IMG/VR virus record: IMGVR_UViG_3300010399_000002
Coordinates: 50,733-114,732 of that record
Reading direction: 5' to 3' (one strand)
DNA from: a virus
DNA length: 64,000 nucleotides
The position numbers and the translations under genes are program-made. Every line of letters begins with the position of its first letter. Position 1 is the first letter of the stretch. Below, piece by piece: positions 14,666 to 24,000 of the stretch. The notes under the pieces are model-generated. The model had not been told where the DNA came from. It saw only the letters and a list, made by a program, of their open reading frames with translations, and made no database searches.

Positions 14666-14767
14666 TTAATCTCCACCTAAGAGCTTTCCTAATACGTAGG
14701 CAACACAAATCGCAACCACAATGGTTGTGACTGTCTCACAGATAATCTTAATACTTTCCGGACTCAT
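14666..14767 (-). CDS. Very small membrane protein, 33 aa
   Basis: A 33-residue frame with one membrane segment (TTIVVAICVAYVLGKLLGG) starts in an ATGA overlap with the previous gene (14764-14767). It ends three bases before the next start. Such single-span micro-proteins are common in phage early regions and may target the host membrane. The function is unknown. Confidence 0.62.
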   Translation of the reverse strand: MSPESIKIICETVTTIVVAICVAYVLGKLLGGD

Positions 14768-15303
14768 GACTTCTCCTTCTCTTCCGCAACTGTAACCTTA
14801 CTCAAGACGGGATTGCGTTCGAGACGCCAGATCTTTCTGTTCTTTGAACTGATGATAAGCAGACCCGACCATGGACGGCCACCGTCGTGGGCTAGGAACT
14901 TTTGCACGGAGTCCGCATTTGCTATGACTCGCGAGTCAAGATGAATAGGCTGGCCGAAACTTATCAATTGATCGTATTCCAGACCTTCTTCGTTGGCCAG
15001 GATATTCGGACCGCACGCCCAATACAGATCGTCAACGAGATCTCGACCAAGACTCAACGAACTATGGGTGGCGTACAGAATGTATCTCTCCGACGTGTTC
15101 TGATTAGGTATCTGCCACTCACCCGGACGATAATTACCAAAATACACACCATCGATGACCGTTTTCAGACTGGCCGGATTGCACCAGACCTGTCCGCGAT
15201 GAATCATACAGATCAAACCATATCTCAGACGGAGAACCATATCCGTATCCGAAACCGTATCTGAAGACGATAATGATGGAATACTAAAACAAGATTTGAT
15301 CAT
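14764..15303 (-). CDS. Hypothetical protein, 179 aa
   Basis: The protein has a Ser/Asp-rich N-terminus (SLSSSDTVSDTD) and a mixed alpha/beta body (YGLICMIHRGQVWCNPASL, ending with basic and Glu/Lys-rich residues). No catalytic motif is recognised. It overlaps the next micro-gene by four bases. Confidence 0.6.
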   Translation of the reverse strand: MIKSCFSIPSLSSSDTVSDTDMVLRLRYGLICMIHRGQVWCNPASLKTVIDGVYFGNYRPGEWQIPNQNTSERYILYATHSSLSLGRDLVDDLYWACGPNILANEEGLEYDQLISFGQPIHLDSRVIANADSVQKFLAHDGGRPWSGLLIISSKNRKIWRLERNPVLSKVTVAEEKEKS

Positions 15304-15309
15304 AGTATC

Positions 15310-15375
15310 TCAGTTATCTGTTGTTAGGGTATATAAGTAACCCATCTGAAAACCTGAAAGCAACTCTAACCTCAT
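15310..15375 (-). CDS. Possible micro-gene, 21 aa
   Basis: A short frame (MRLELLSGFQMGYLYTLTTD) begins in an ATGA overlap with another short frame (15372-15455). It lies in a 148-base stretch between two credible genes. It may be real given the overlap chain, or chance. Confidence 0.25.
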   Translation of the reverse strand: MRLELLSGFQMGYLYTLTTDN

Positions 15376-15455
15376 CTGATAGCCGTAGATCGTAGCTCAT
15401 AACTCATAACCATATCCGCCTGAACCGTGCTTTTGCAAACCGGAACGTATCTCAT
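15372..15455 (-). CDS. Possible micro-gene, 27 aa
   Basis: The frame starts in an ATGA overlap with the previous gene (15452-15455) and ends in an ATGA overlap with the 21-residue frame. The peptide starts MRYVPVCKSTVQADMVMS. The double overlap is the only support. Confidence 0.28.
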   Translation of the reverse strand: MRYVPVCKSTVQADMVMSYELRSTAIR

Positions 15456-15688
15456 ACCTGCACCTGAGACTCGGTCTCGTCTAGGTACGCATCGATACCG
15501 GACTCATCGAGACTGTTGAGAATCATTCCTGCTGTACGCGGCGCCCAATCCGGAACCTCGATGATACCTTTAGCCCTGGCTGTGTCTGTAGCTGCAACGA
15601 ACTTGACCTCCAACCTGTGTTGCGCTGCGTAGTGCCGCAACTTCGCCGACTCGTAGTCACCTGGCTCGATAACGAAAATGATCATCAT
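15452..15688 (-). CDS. Hypothetical protein, 78 aa
   Basis: The protein begins MMIIFVIEPGDYESAKLRHY and appears to be a small alpha/beta fold with an acidic tail (DETESQVQV). It overlaps the previous stop as ATGA. No family is recognised. Confidence 0.62.
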   Translation of the reverse strand: MMIIFVIEPGDYESAKLRHYAAQHRLEVKFVAATDTARAKGIIEVPDWAPRTAGMILNSLDESGIDAYLDETESQVQV

Positions 15689-16035
15689 GCTGTGTACCTC
15701 TCATTCAATTCCTTTTCGTATAGCACTGTGGACGCCTCACGCACTTTCTTTGACCATATCTTCATGGTGTCTTGACCGCGCGGTATTTGCTTCTTCACCT
15801 TGGCACAGCACTCACCAAACAACCTGGTCTTGTCCTTACGACTCAATGGTGCAATGAGCTGATAGTTATGCTCTGAAAGGATTTTTCGCAGGACCTTTAG
15901 CGGCATGAAGCTGAGTCGACTGGCGACTTCCCAACAATTATTGCAAACCTTGTCGTGGAATCGTTCCGGTAAACCCAAACCGCAATACTGACAATGGTAA
16001 ACAACTGGTTCGGATGACTGCGTCCAATCACTCAT
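15685..16035 (-). CDS. Zinc-ribbon protein with CNNCWEV motif, 116 aa
   Basis: The N-terminal part has HCQYCGLGLPERFHDKVCNN followed by CWEVASRL. Many phages carry small proteins with C-x-x-C...C-N-N-C-W-E-V-E-x-R-L and unknown function. The C-terminal half is basic and helical. Confidence 0.7.
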   Translation of the reverse strand: MSDWTQSSEPVVYHCQYCGLGLPERFHDKVCNNCWEVASRLSFMPLKVLRKILSEHNYQLIAPLSRKDKTRLFGECCAKVKKQIPRGQDTMKIWSKKVREASTVLYEKELNERYTA

Positions 16036-16037
16036 AA

Positions 16038-16244
16038 CTAGATCCTCGACATCCGCGCCTCACGCTTCACTACTTTAACGCGACCTGTTGACGTAAGCAC
16101 TGTTGGAATAGTGCGCTTTAGCCAGGCTACACCGTTGTCGACCGCCACGAGCTCCCAACCTTCTTCACCTTTGTCGTTCAGTATAGCCGCCAAATGTGCT
16201 GGCATCCCGGATGATACAAATTCGTAATCGTACTCGAACTTCAT
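16038..16244 (-). CDS. DUF4177-like small protein, 68 aa
   Basis: The pattern YDYEFV...ILNDKGEEGWELVAVDNG followed by WLKR matches the DUF4177-type fold (L-N-x-x-G-x-E-G-W-E-L-V). The family is widespread and has no agreed function. The gene overlaps the helicase stop by four bases. Confidence 0.7.
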   Translation of the reverse strand: MKFEYDYEFVSSGMPAHLAAILNDKGEEGWELVAVDNGVAWLKRTIPTVLTSTGRVKVVKREARMSRI

Positions 16245-17734
16245 GCTGCTGCCTCCTTCTTCAACGTAGACTCCAACTTCTTTTGGGCGAACTCGAACAA
16301 GTCCTTAACATCGCCCGTCCATCGGTACTTGAAAACAGGAATACCCGCTTTCCTGAAAGCTCCTCGACGATATTTGGTAGCCTTGGTAAACGGACTCAAA
16401 CCACTATCACCTACATCGTAATAGATCAGCCCTCGTTTCCCGACGCAAAGACGCACACCTCGGCCGAACTTTTGCATAGCGTCTTCGCGGGAACGATACG
16501 ACGCGCCATCGATCATGGTATCGACCTTTTTGATGTCCACACCTTTCTTGAAAACGCGATTGGCGATCAGCAATCGAATGCGACTCGCATCGAATGACTT
16601 TTTGGCCTGTCGTCTGAAACTGCGGGACTTAGCTCCGTACACAACTCGATGGGGAACATCCGACACTCGCCTTGACAGAAACTTAAGATGCCTGATGCGT
16701 TCCACTAGCGCAATAGTATGGTAACCGAGTTCGTGCGCTTCTCGAATGATGGCCTCAATCAGATTGTTGCGCCTCTTACTGCGCACAACAAACCGATCGT
16801 AAGCCTCACTGTGTGTTCCGCTCTCGGTGTTGCCCACACTCCGATCCAGATCTACCGCAATCACAATTCCTGAAGTAAGGTGCTTTTCTTCAACTCCGCG
16901 CCGATAGGGATACTCGTATAAGACTGGTCCGGTCAAAGCAAACGCACGAAGACGGATGGGAGCCTTTTGAAGACTCAATGTAGCTGTCAGACCTAACACG
17001 ACCGGTGGATTGATGGACTGAACAGTAGACAAATTTCGCTTGTTCAGAGCAAGATGGACTTCGTCGATGAACAAAACCTGCAGCCCGCGCATCCAGAGCT
17101 TGAACTCCTTATCGTGCCTATGACGATGGAGTGTCTGAACGGTGGCTACGGTTATACGCCTCGGACTGAAACGTCCTGCGCCAATGATGCCGACCGACTC
17201 ACCTATTACTTCGGATAGCGCCTTGCGCGCCTGGTCCAATAGAGTGAGCTCGTCTACAACGAAACAACCTGAACCGCGGAGAGCCTTAAAGTATAGTCCG
17301 GCAATCCTTGTCTTCCCGCTTCCCGTGGCATTGAGAATCAACCCGCCATGGTTGCGGGCCTTCAGCATCTTGGCAAGGCACTCGTTCTGAAACGCCCAAG
17401 AGCTGTTTGTTAATGGATTGAACGAAACGGACTGTCGCTGATCATCGACTGATAGATCGAATTGCTCGACAAGACGTTCACGCTGAGCAAGGAACAGTCC
17501 GGAAGGAACTCGACTGCGCTTGAAGAAACGAACGTAGCCATCCCAAGGCTTGTCGTTTCCCCAACGACGCCTTTGGAACTTAAACGCCCAGAACGCAGAC
17601 GGATGCTTGTAACGAAAGAATGGGTCTATCGCCTCGTAGCTGTAAGGCGAATGAAACACAGCCCACCGGTTGGTGAGTGTGACGTCAAGTGGTTGACGGC
17701 TACCGCGTGTAGGGATCTTCCCCGACTCTAGCAT
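16241..17734 (-). CDS. SF2 DNA/RNA helicase (UvsW/type III restriction-like)
   Basis: The protein has 497 residues. Motif I is LNATGSGKTRI (about residue 134), motif II LFIDEVH (about 221), motif III GLTATLS (about 249), and motif VI lies in FGRGVRLCVGKRG (about 429). An extended N-terminal part resembles UvsW-type helicases, which remodel branched DNA and are used in late recombination-dependent replication. It is the first gene after the promoter-like site at 17763-17792, so it probably heads the early operon. Confidence 0.85.
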   Translation of the reverse strand: MLESGKIPTRGSRQPLDVTLTNRWAVFHSPYSYEAIDPFFRYKHPSAFWAFKFQRRRWGNDKPWDGYVRFFKRSRVPSGLFLAQRERLVEQFDLSVDDQRQSVSFNPLTNSSWAFQNECLAKMLKARNHGGLILNATGSGKTRIAGLYFKALRGSGCFVVDELTLLDQARKALSEVIGESVGIIGAGRFSPRRITVATVQTLHRHRHDKEFKLWMRGLQVLFIDEVHLALNKRNLSTVQSINPPVVLGLTATLSLQKAPIRLRAFALTGPVLYEYPYRRGVEEKHLTSGIVIAVDLDRSVGNTESGTHSEAYDRFVVRSKRRNNLIEAIIREAHELGYHTIALVERIRHLKFLSRRVSDVPHRVVYGAKSRSFRRQAKKSFDASRIRLLIANRVFKKGVDIKKVDTMIDGASYRSREDAMQKFGRGVRLCVGKRGLIYYDVGDSGLSPFTKATKYRRGAFRKAGIPVFKYRWTGDVKDLFEFAQKKLESTLKKEAAA

Positions 17735-17762
17735 TGCCTGGTCGTTTTCGTGACCGAGGCTT

Positions 17763-17792
17763 ATTGTATAATATCATCCACCTAATCTGCAA
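17763..17792 (-). promoter_or_regulatory. Putative sigma70-type promoter
   Basis: On the minus strand, TTGCAG and TACAAT are separated by 18 bases; a shifted reading TATACA with 16 bases is also possible. It lies about 30 bases upstream of the SF2 helicase start and downstream of repeat copy B, at the border between tail and early genes. The -35 box is weak. Confidence 0.45.
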
Positions 17793-17854
17793 GGATTATT
17801 TTTGGCACTCTAAATCGGCTTGTCGGGCACTTCTGGCACTCAAAATAACCTGGC

Positions 17855-17939
17855 TAGGAACTGACAGGCACTGTTGATTGACCGAAGATGGTAGTTGGGA
17901 TAGGGTTTTCCCACTGAACTTGTTGGAGGAGCTCAGATG
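17855..17939 (-). repeat. 85-bp dispersed element, copy B
   Basis: It starts TAGGAACTGACAGGCACT on the plus strand, with GGTAGTTGG and GTTGGAG at the same offsets as the other copies. It overlaps the stop codon of the beta-propeller tail gene by seven bases. Next to it (17803-17874) are four GGCACT or GGGCACT motifs, which no other copy has in this number. Confidence 0.87.
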
Positions 17940-19252
17940 CAAACATTTCCTTGGCCTCCATCTACACCGTTGCCTGACGATAGCACTGGGTCTTGCCAAT
18001 AGTACGGCCAATACGCATGAACCTTGGTCGTGGAATTGTAGGCACCACCACCGCGAGCAAAGAAGATTCCTATACCGCCACCTTGGGCTGGCCCACCGGT
18101 GCACTGTAGAATATGATCGCCTGAACCGGTGGCATCCACAATAACCGCGGGAGTACCCCAAGCTGCGGCACTGTACTTACTGTAAGAAATCTCTAACGCC
18201 TTAACTCCGGCACCTTGTGTACGATTCTGTCCCCAAATCACATAAGGGTTTCCTGCGTCATCGGTATCTGCCTCTGTGTTGCGAACTCCATTCGCTACTG
18301 TATTGACGACAGTAGCAACTGTCTGGGTTGTCCATGTAGGAACATCTGCTGACGTTGCACGCAAGACCTTGACGTAGTCAGTCTTGAACGGAGACGGATT
18401 GCCAGCAATGAGTCCGTACGGATAGAAAATCTCGGTTCCAACCATTTTGGGTCTGCCTTCAGCTGCAAAACCCAAACCGTCAAGCCCTAACTGTGTCTCG
18501 TCTAAAATCAATTGTGCTGTCTGAAGTACATCGCTGCTGTCCAGCGTTCGATGCAACACACCACTGTGGCCTGCTGCTGTTAACTTGCCATCGAATGTAA
18601 AATGTGTACGTCCACTTGCACCGGCCAAAGCGAATCCGGTATTAAAGTCTATTGCCAACCCTGTACCGTACACATGAGCGCCAGTACCCCACGTACCACC
18701 ATCCGTACACGATACCCAAGACACCCGATTACGTGGAACTGCAGAAACGACTTCATCTGCGGACTGATAGATAACGATGAACTTGCTATCTGCTGCCCTC
18801 CATGCCATATCGAAACTAAGTAAAAAATTGGTGGACAGTGCTGCCCCGATGGTGGTGTAGTCTGGACCGTTAGGACGGTTCGTTGACCACGCCTCTGCGA
18901 GCATATCGAACGTTGTAATCGTCAACCTCTTGTTTGAAGCAACATACAAAACGCCAATCTCATCGCCATTGGCTGCACACGCGATAGAGGACCAACCAAA
19001 TGAAGCTGAAGCGTCACCGGAGGCGTAGACTGTTGGATGACCGGCAGAATCTACCTCGGCCCACGTAACTCCAAAATCTGTACTCTTCCAACACTCTACG
19101 GTGTTGCCAACTGGATCTACGAAAAAAGCGAAATAGTTTAAGCCTTTGCGGAAAAAGTAGTACCCGGGATTGTACGTAGCAAACGAACTGTTGCTGTGCC
19201 CATCTCCTATACGGATAACCTGCGCCGGATCTACAATGTAAGGATATGCCAT
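17933..19252 (-). CDS. Tail beta-propeller protein (sialidase/BNR-like fold)
   Basis: The protein has 439 residues with repeated strands and an Asp-box-like ECWKSTDFGVTWAEVD near residue 53. It is the last structural gene, directly downstream of the tail hub, which is where receptor-binding or tail-tip proteins usually lie. It may bind or cleave host glycans. No catalytic triad is claimed. The Gly-rich end (VLSSGNGVDGGQGN) stops at repeat B. Confidence 0.7.
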   Translation of the reverse strand: MAYPYIVDPAQVIRIGDGHSNSSFATYNPGYYFFRKGLNYFAFFVDPVGNTVECWKSTDFGVTWAEVDSAGHPTVYASGDASASFGWSSIACAANGDEIGVLYVASNKRLTITTFDMLAEAWSTNRPNGPDYTTIGAALSTNFLLSFDMAWRAADSKFIVIYQSADEVVSAVPRNRVSWVSCTDGGTWGTGAHVYGTGLAIDFNTGFALAGASGRTHFTFDGKLTAAGHSGVLHRTLDSSDVLQTAQLILDETQLGLDGLGFAAEGRPKMVGTEIFYPYGLIAGNPSPFKTDYVKVLRATSADVPTWTTQTVATVVNTVANGVRNTEADTDDAGNPYVIWGQNRTQGAGVKALEISYSKYSAAAWGTPAVIVDATGSGDHILQCTGGPAQGGGIGIFFARGGGAYNSTTKVHAYWPYYWQDPVLSSGNGVDGGQGNVCI

Positions 19253-19254
19253 AA

Positions 19255-21012
19255 CTACCTATACTTCACAGTGATCTGCACGTTGGAAGCTCCACCTGGT
19301 TCGATGACATCCAACTCGAGGAAATCTCGCTTCTCAAAGAACGGCGTCGGACTCGGATAGGATGGATCGTTGCTGCGCTGTTCTCCGGCTGGAATAACAA
19401 GAGCCTGCGATGGTGAAGCATCAACAAAAATGTAATCACCTGGCTCGGCTGGTGAAGATCCGGTCTGTTTAATAAGCCGCACCTGAATGATGCAATCCGT
19501 TATTGGCTCGCCGTCTCTTGTACTGGCAAACGCCTCGAACGGTATGCCGTCTCGCAAAACCTCATGGTGGTTCGTAGCATTGTCACCTGCGACCAACGCA
19601 CCACGAATGTGCCAAACGGCTTTTTCGTAGTCGGTAGTGTTGGCGTCGTCTTCACCTGTACCAGCCTCTCCATCTGGTGGACCTATACGGGCCATCTCGA
19701 TGAGGCGCTCGATCAGACCTGATGGTTGACCGAAAGGCTCTACTGACGTGCAACGTACGGATTGTTCAAAGTAGCCCGCTGTACCTGGCTCTCCTTTTTT
19801 CCAATCGTAGTCTACACCTTCGATTGAAAAATTGCCGTTGAGATTATGAATAGGACGTACGATGGAAACACTCTGTCCTGGTTCTGCGGTCGCGTTCTTA
19901 AGTTTGAACCGAATACGGGCTGCGTTGTTTCCAAATTGACGCAAGCGTCCAATGGCTAAAGCCAATAAAGCTGCTGGACTACCGACGTTACGTTGCTCTT
20001 CGATTGCTTCAACTATTCCGGACCCACCGGAAAGTATAGCTCGTGCAGCCTGTTCCACATAATCGTTTGCCGTAACTACAGACTGCGAAAACACTCCGCG
20101 ATACTGGATCTCTTCTACGTCGTTTACAACCGGTGTGTAGTCTAATGCAAAAACACCTTGCCCGCCCGGAAAGTAGTAGAAGTCGTAACCTGATGTTGGA
20201 ATGGTTGAACCGTCGTACGGATTCACAGCAATGAACGTTCTCGGACTCCCGTTGATCTTGACATAGATGAGTTCTTGAATCGTGGCTTCGGATGGAACGG
20301 TAGTATCTGTTACCTCATCTAGTACATACGACTCCGTGAGCTTTCTATTGATACCGCCTTCTGTGCGCTCGTGCTGACGATTACGGTAATCTTCATCACT
20401 GTACTCAACTTCGAAGTCTGACCAATTGTCTGACGTGTTTGTTATCTCAAACGTTGCTGGCTCTGATGTGAACTGACCAAAGTGGAAATCTCGATAGAAA
20501 TCTATACTGAAGAAAAATCCGGTAATGGTGGCAAGACGCCTAAACACGCTGTCCGCAGTCTCATAATAGAAACGCAACGGTTCTGAAATGATTGGTCCGG
20601 GATTCGTAACATGGTTGAGTGTAATGTTCTCGCCCGCCAGAAACTGCGACACGATGGTACTGACGATAGCGTAAAGAGACAATCCCGCCTGTATGTCTGT
20701 CGTGACCATCCGATCAGACAGAATATGATTGTAGTCCCCGGCCTCAATCCCAAACTGAAGCACTGAACTGCGAGGATAGGATCGAGCTATGACTCGGCGA
20801 ATGTGACCGGCAAACAGTCTTATAACTGGACTGCTGCCGTCATCGAGCTCGATTACTAAGGTAGAACCCTTAGCCGGCGTGTAGCCGCGGCCTTGATCTT
20901 CAAGAGTTCCGGTAAACCTGGCAGGACCGTTAACCGCACGACTGATTCGACCGCTGTCGATCTTTAGCCATTCTGTCCGATCAACACCGGCAATAGTTAA
21001 AGTAATAGGCAC
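19255..21012 (-). CDS. Tail hub / tail-tip protein
   Basis: The protein has 585 residues. The segment IAGVDRTEWLKIDSGRISRA and later FGIEAGDYNHILSDRMV resemble baseplate-hub/tail-tip proteins of the gp27/Tal type. The second half contains a Ser/Thr-rich linker and a beta-rich C-terminal domain. It lies between tape measure and propeller, overlapping neither. It probably closes the tail tube and anchors the fibre. Confidence 0.75.
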   Translation of the reverse strand: MPITLTIAGVDRTEWLKIDSGRISRAVNGPARFTGTLEDQGRGYTPAKGSTLVIELDDGSSPVIRLFAGHIRRVIARSYPRSSVLQFGIEAGDYNHILSDRMVTTDIQAGLSLYAIVSTIVSQFLAGENITLNHVTNPGPIISEPLRFYYETADSVFRRLATITGFFFSIDFYRDFHFGQFTSEPATFEITNTSDNWSDFEVEYSDEDYRNRQHERTEGGINRKLTESYVLDEVTDTTVPSEATIQELIYVKINGSPRTFIAVNPYDGSTIPTSGYDFYYFPGGQGVFALDYTPVVNDVEEIQYRGVFSQSVVTANDYVEQAARAILSGGSGIVEAIEEQRNVGSPAALLALAIGRLRQFGNNAARIRFKLKNATAEPGQSVSIVRPIHNLNGNFSIEGVDYDWKKGEPGTAGYFEQSVRCTSVEPFGQPSGLIERLIEMARIGPPDGEAGTGEDDANTTDYEKAVWHIRGALVAGDNATNHHEVLRDGIPFEAFASTRDGEPITDCIIQVRLIKQTGSSPAEPGDYIFVDASPSQALVIPAGEQRSNDPSYPSPTPFFEKRDFLELDVIEPGGASNVQITVKYR

Positions 21013-24000
21013 TCAGAAGACCTTCCCACCTTTTTCTTTGATCTGACGAATAAAGTCCGCTAGAAGTGTCTTGGCAAACTCGGCATCCCTGGTCGTCATG
21101 TTCTGGAAGATAAATGGACCGAGTGGGCGGTCGGCAGCTGAATCGACGGACTCGTGGATACCGCGCAACTCTGTAGTCATTGTTGTGATGCCTACTACAA
21201 GTGGATCGAGAAGAACTTTTTGTGAAGACGTATACGCTTCGGCTAAGGCCTCTGGATCGATATGCGGACGCAGCCCAGAAAAAATCTCATAGAAGCCGCG
21301 TAGGGTATTGCTACCCTGCATTCCTCCACCGAGATCTTCATCTGGAAATGGTCCTGGTCTTGATCTGAATGGCAAAGGTCTCGATGGTAGTAAATCACCA
21401 CCGCCACGAGAGCGACTTGGTGGATTAAACAAGAGCTGTGGCAGACTGGATGGTACCAAAACCGCGCCTGCTGCTGCGGACGGAACCTGTGAACCTGTTC
21501 CTACAAGCGAACCGCGCAATGCGTCAATGTGATCAAACAAGATCTCCATCTTCGATGTAAAGTAGTTGATCAAAATATCGAACTTCTCCACTATACCCGT
21601 TCGTACGTAGTCCAACTTGTCGAACAACAACTCGAACTTTCCCCACAGCGTATTTTGTACACTATCGGTCTTCTCCATCGTCATCAGAAATCTGGCCCAC
21701 TCATCGGTACGCAGATTGAACAGTTCTGCAAAAGTCTCGCGACTGGTCACCTCCATGCGGGCCAGATCTTTGCCCATACTGCGCATCTGAAAATTACCGA
21801 TGATGCCAGACACAGCGGACACAGCGGAGCCTATAGCTCCAATGGTACCCATTATGCCTGCACTAGCAATTCCACCTGCGACACCGGCACCTCCACCCAT
21901 ACCGGGCATACCACCGGGTATACTCGTACCCCATGGAGGCATCGGAATTGCACCTCCGACTGTACTTGCAGCGCTCCCACCTAAACCACTAAGCGCTCCC
22001 CGAATTGCATCTGAAATAGGCTTGAATGCATCCTTCGCCCAATCGATAATCATCTTGGCAAGTGGCTTGAACGCCTCTTCCAACATGATTCGCAGTATGC
22101 CGGTAGCCAAAGCTTCAAAAGCAGCCTTGCCTGCATCGACAACCCGATCCCACATGTTCTTGTGCTCGTCCTCAAGCTCCTTCATCTTCTTTTCGTTGTC
22201 CGCGACGTACTTATCGTAAGCGGCCAACTTATCTGCAAGAGCCTTTTGAAGATCCGCGAGTTCTTTTTCCTGTTGAGCTTTGTGCTTGGCTGTAATATCC
22301 TCCAACTTCTTTTCAGCTTCTGCACGATAGCGCTCCAAATCCTCAGTACGCTGTGTTAAACTGCGCTTGAGATCTTCTTCTTGCCTCCTTTGTGTCTCAG
22401 CATTAGACGTAATAGCTTCTTGCTCACGACGATGAATATCGGCTTGGTACTCGGCAAAGTCTGCTGCACGGCGTCCTAATTCAGTATTGATGTCTGCAGT
22501 CTGTCGTTCTGCGTTCTGGCGAGCATTAGCTGCAGCCTCGTCTGCATCTTCTTGAATACGTTGCAAAGCGGTCTGATGGGCTGCGATGCGTTGCTCCAAC
22601 TCACTCCGAAGACCGCGTGTCTCTTCTTCGTAGTCCTCTTGTATACGCCGAGTCGCCGTAGCATGGTCTTGCGTACGTTGTTGAAGCTGCGTACGGATCT
22701 CCGCTGCTCGTACAACATCGTGACGAGACTCTGCTTGACGCAACTCTTCACTTAGCCTTTGTCGGTCTCGAGTGTAATCCGTATTCGCATTGGCCAGCGC
22801 TCGAAGCCTCTTTTGCTCTGCCGACTGCATCTTCTCTTCATTGCTCTTTTTGTCCCGGGCGTAATCTGTATCTTCATCCGATCTGCGGCGATTAGCATTA
22901 CGAGTCTGATCCGCCAGTGTCTCCGATAGATCTTCGCCTATACGTGCAAGCCTGGTATTCGCATCTTGCACGTACTCGCTATAGGCTTCAGCCCGATCTT
23001 CCAAACTACGACGCAGATCCTCTAGTTCTCCTGCCAGCTTTTCCGCACTGGTAGTACGGAGCTCGTCTAAACGGCGACCAATATCTTCAACGTAGCTGTC
23101 GTAGTCATGTACGCGTTCGGCAAAACTTGCACGTACATTGGCTTGCTCTTCTTCGACCGCTGCGGCATGGGTGGCTGTGATCTCTTCTATACGTGCAGAT
23201 GCCTCAGTAGCATACTCTTCCCAAGCACGAGTCTGTTCTTCGAGTGAACGGCGCAAATCTTCAACCTGTTTATCAAGACCGGCATTGTTGTTCTTAAAAA
23301 TACTGATGAAAGCCTCAGCTACATTCTTGGCGAAGTCGCTAACAATGGTCGAAACCTGCTGACTCATCTTCTTGAAACTGTCCCCCCAAAAACCTGTAGA
23401 CGTTGTGACCTTCTGTATCTTTTCATCTACCTTTTCAAGCTGGCCGTTGATTACCTTCAACTCTTCGAATTGATTTTTGAACTCAGGACCTTTGGTCTGG
23501 CCGAGCTGTATCATGATACTAAGATTGTCTTTTAAGATCCTCTGTCGCATACGCAACATATCGATCTCTTGAAGCTGACTACCGGTATGAAACCTGGATT
23601 CGATGGCTGCGGCGTAGGCCTTTTCCAACTCGATGAGCTTCGTCTGCTGTTCTATAATTGTAGACAAACCAAATGCTGCCGCCGCCCTGGAACCTTGGTT
23701 CATCAAATCTGAATAGGCATTCTTAGCTGCGCCAAAATCTGAAATCAACGCCTTTACAGTTATGGCCATACCCGTGAAAGGATCATTGAAAGTGAATGGA
23801 ACTCCGAGCGATTGCCTCAAACCGTCTGTTGCTGCACGCAGAGTCTCTACATCGTTCAACATGGGTACTTCATCACGTGAGCTGTAAAACTCATCGAGCA
23901 TATCGACTATGCCGCGACGTACTTCTTGCATGGTCTTGTTGAGTGGCGCTACGTTTGCTAGAACCCCCAAGCGAATTATCTCCCCTGCATCCTGCATGGC

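Noticed and set aside
22476-22751. Open frames inside the tape measure gene (both strands)
   Set aside because: They arise from the repeated coiled-coil codons and have no start signals or family features.
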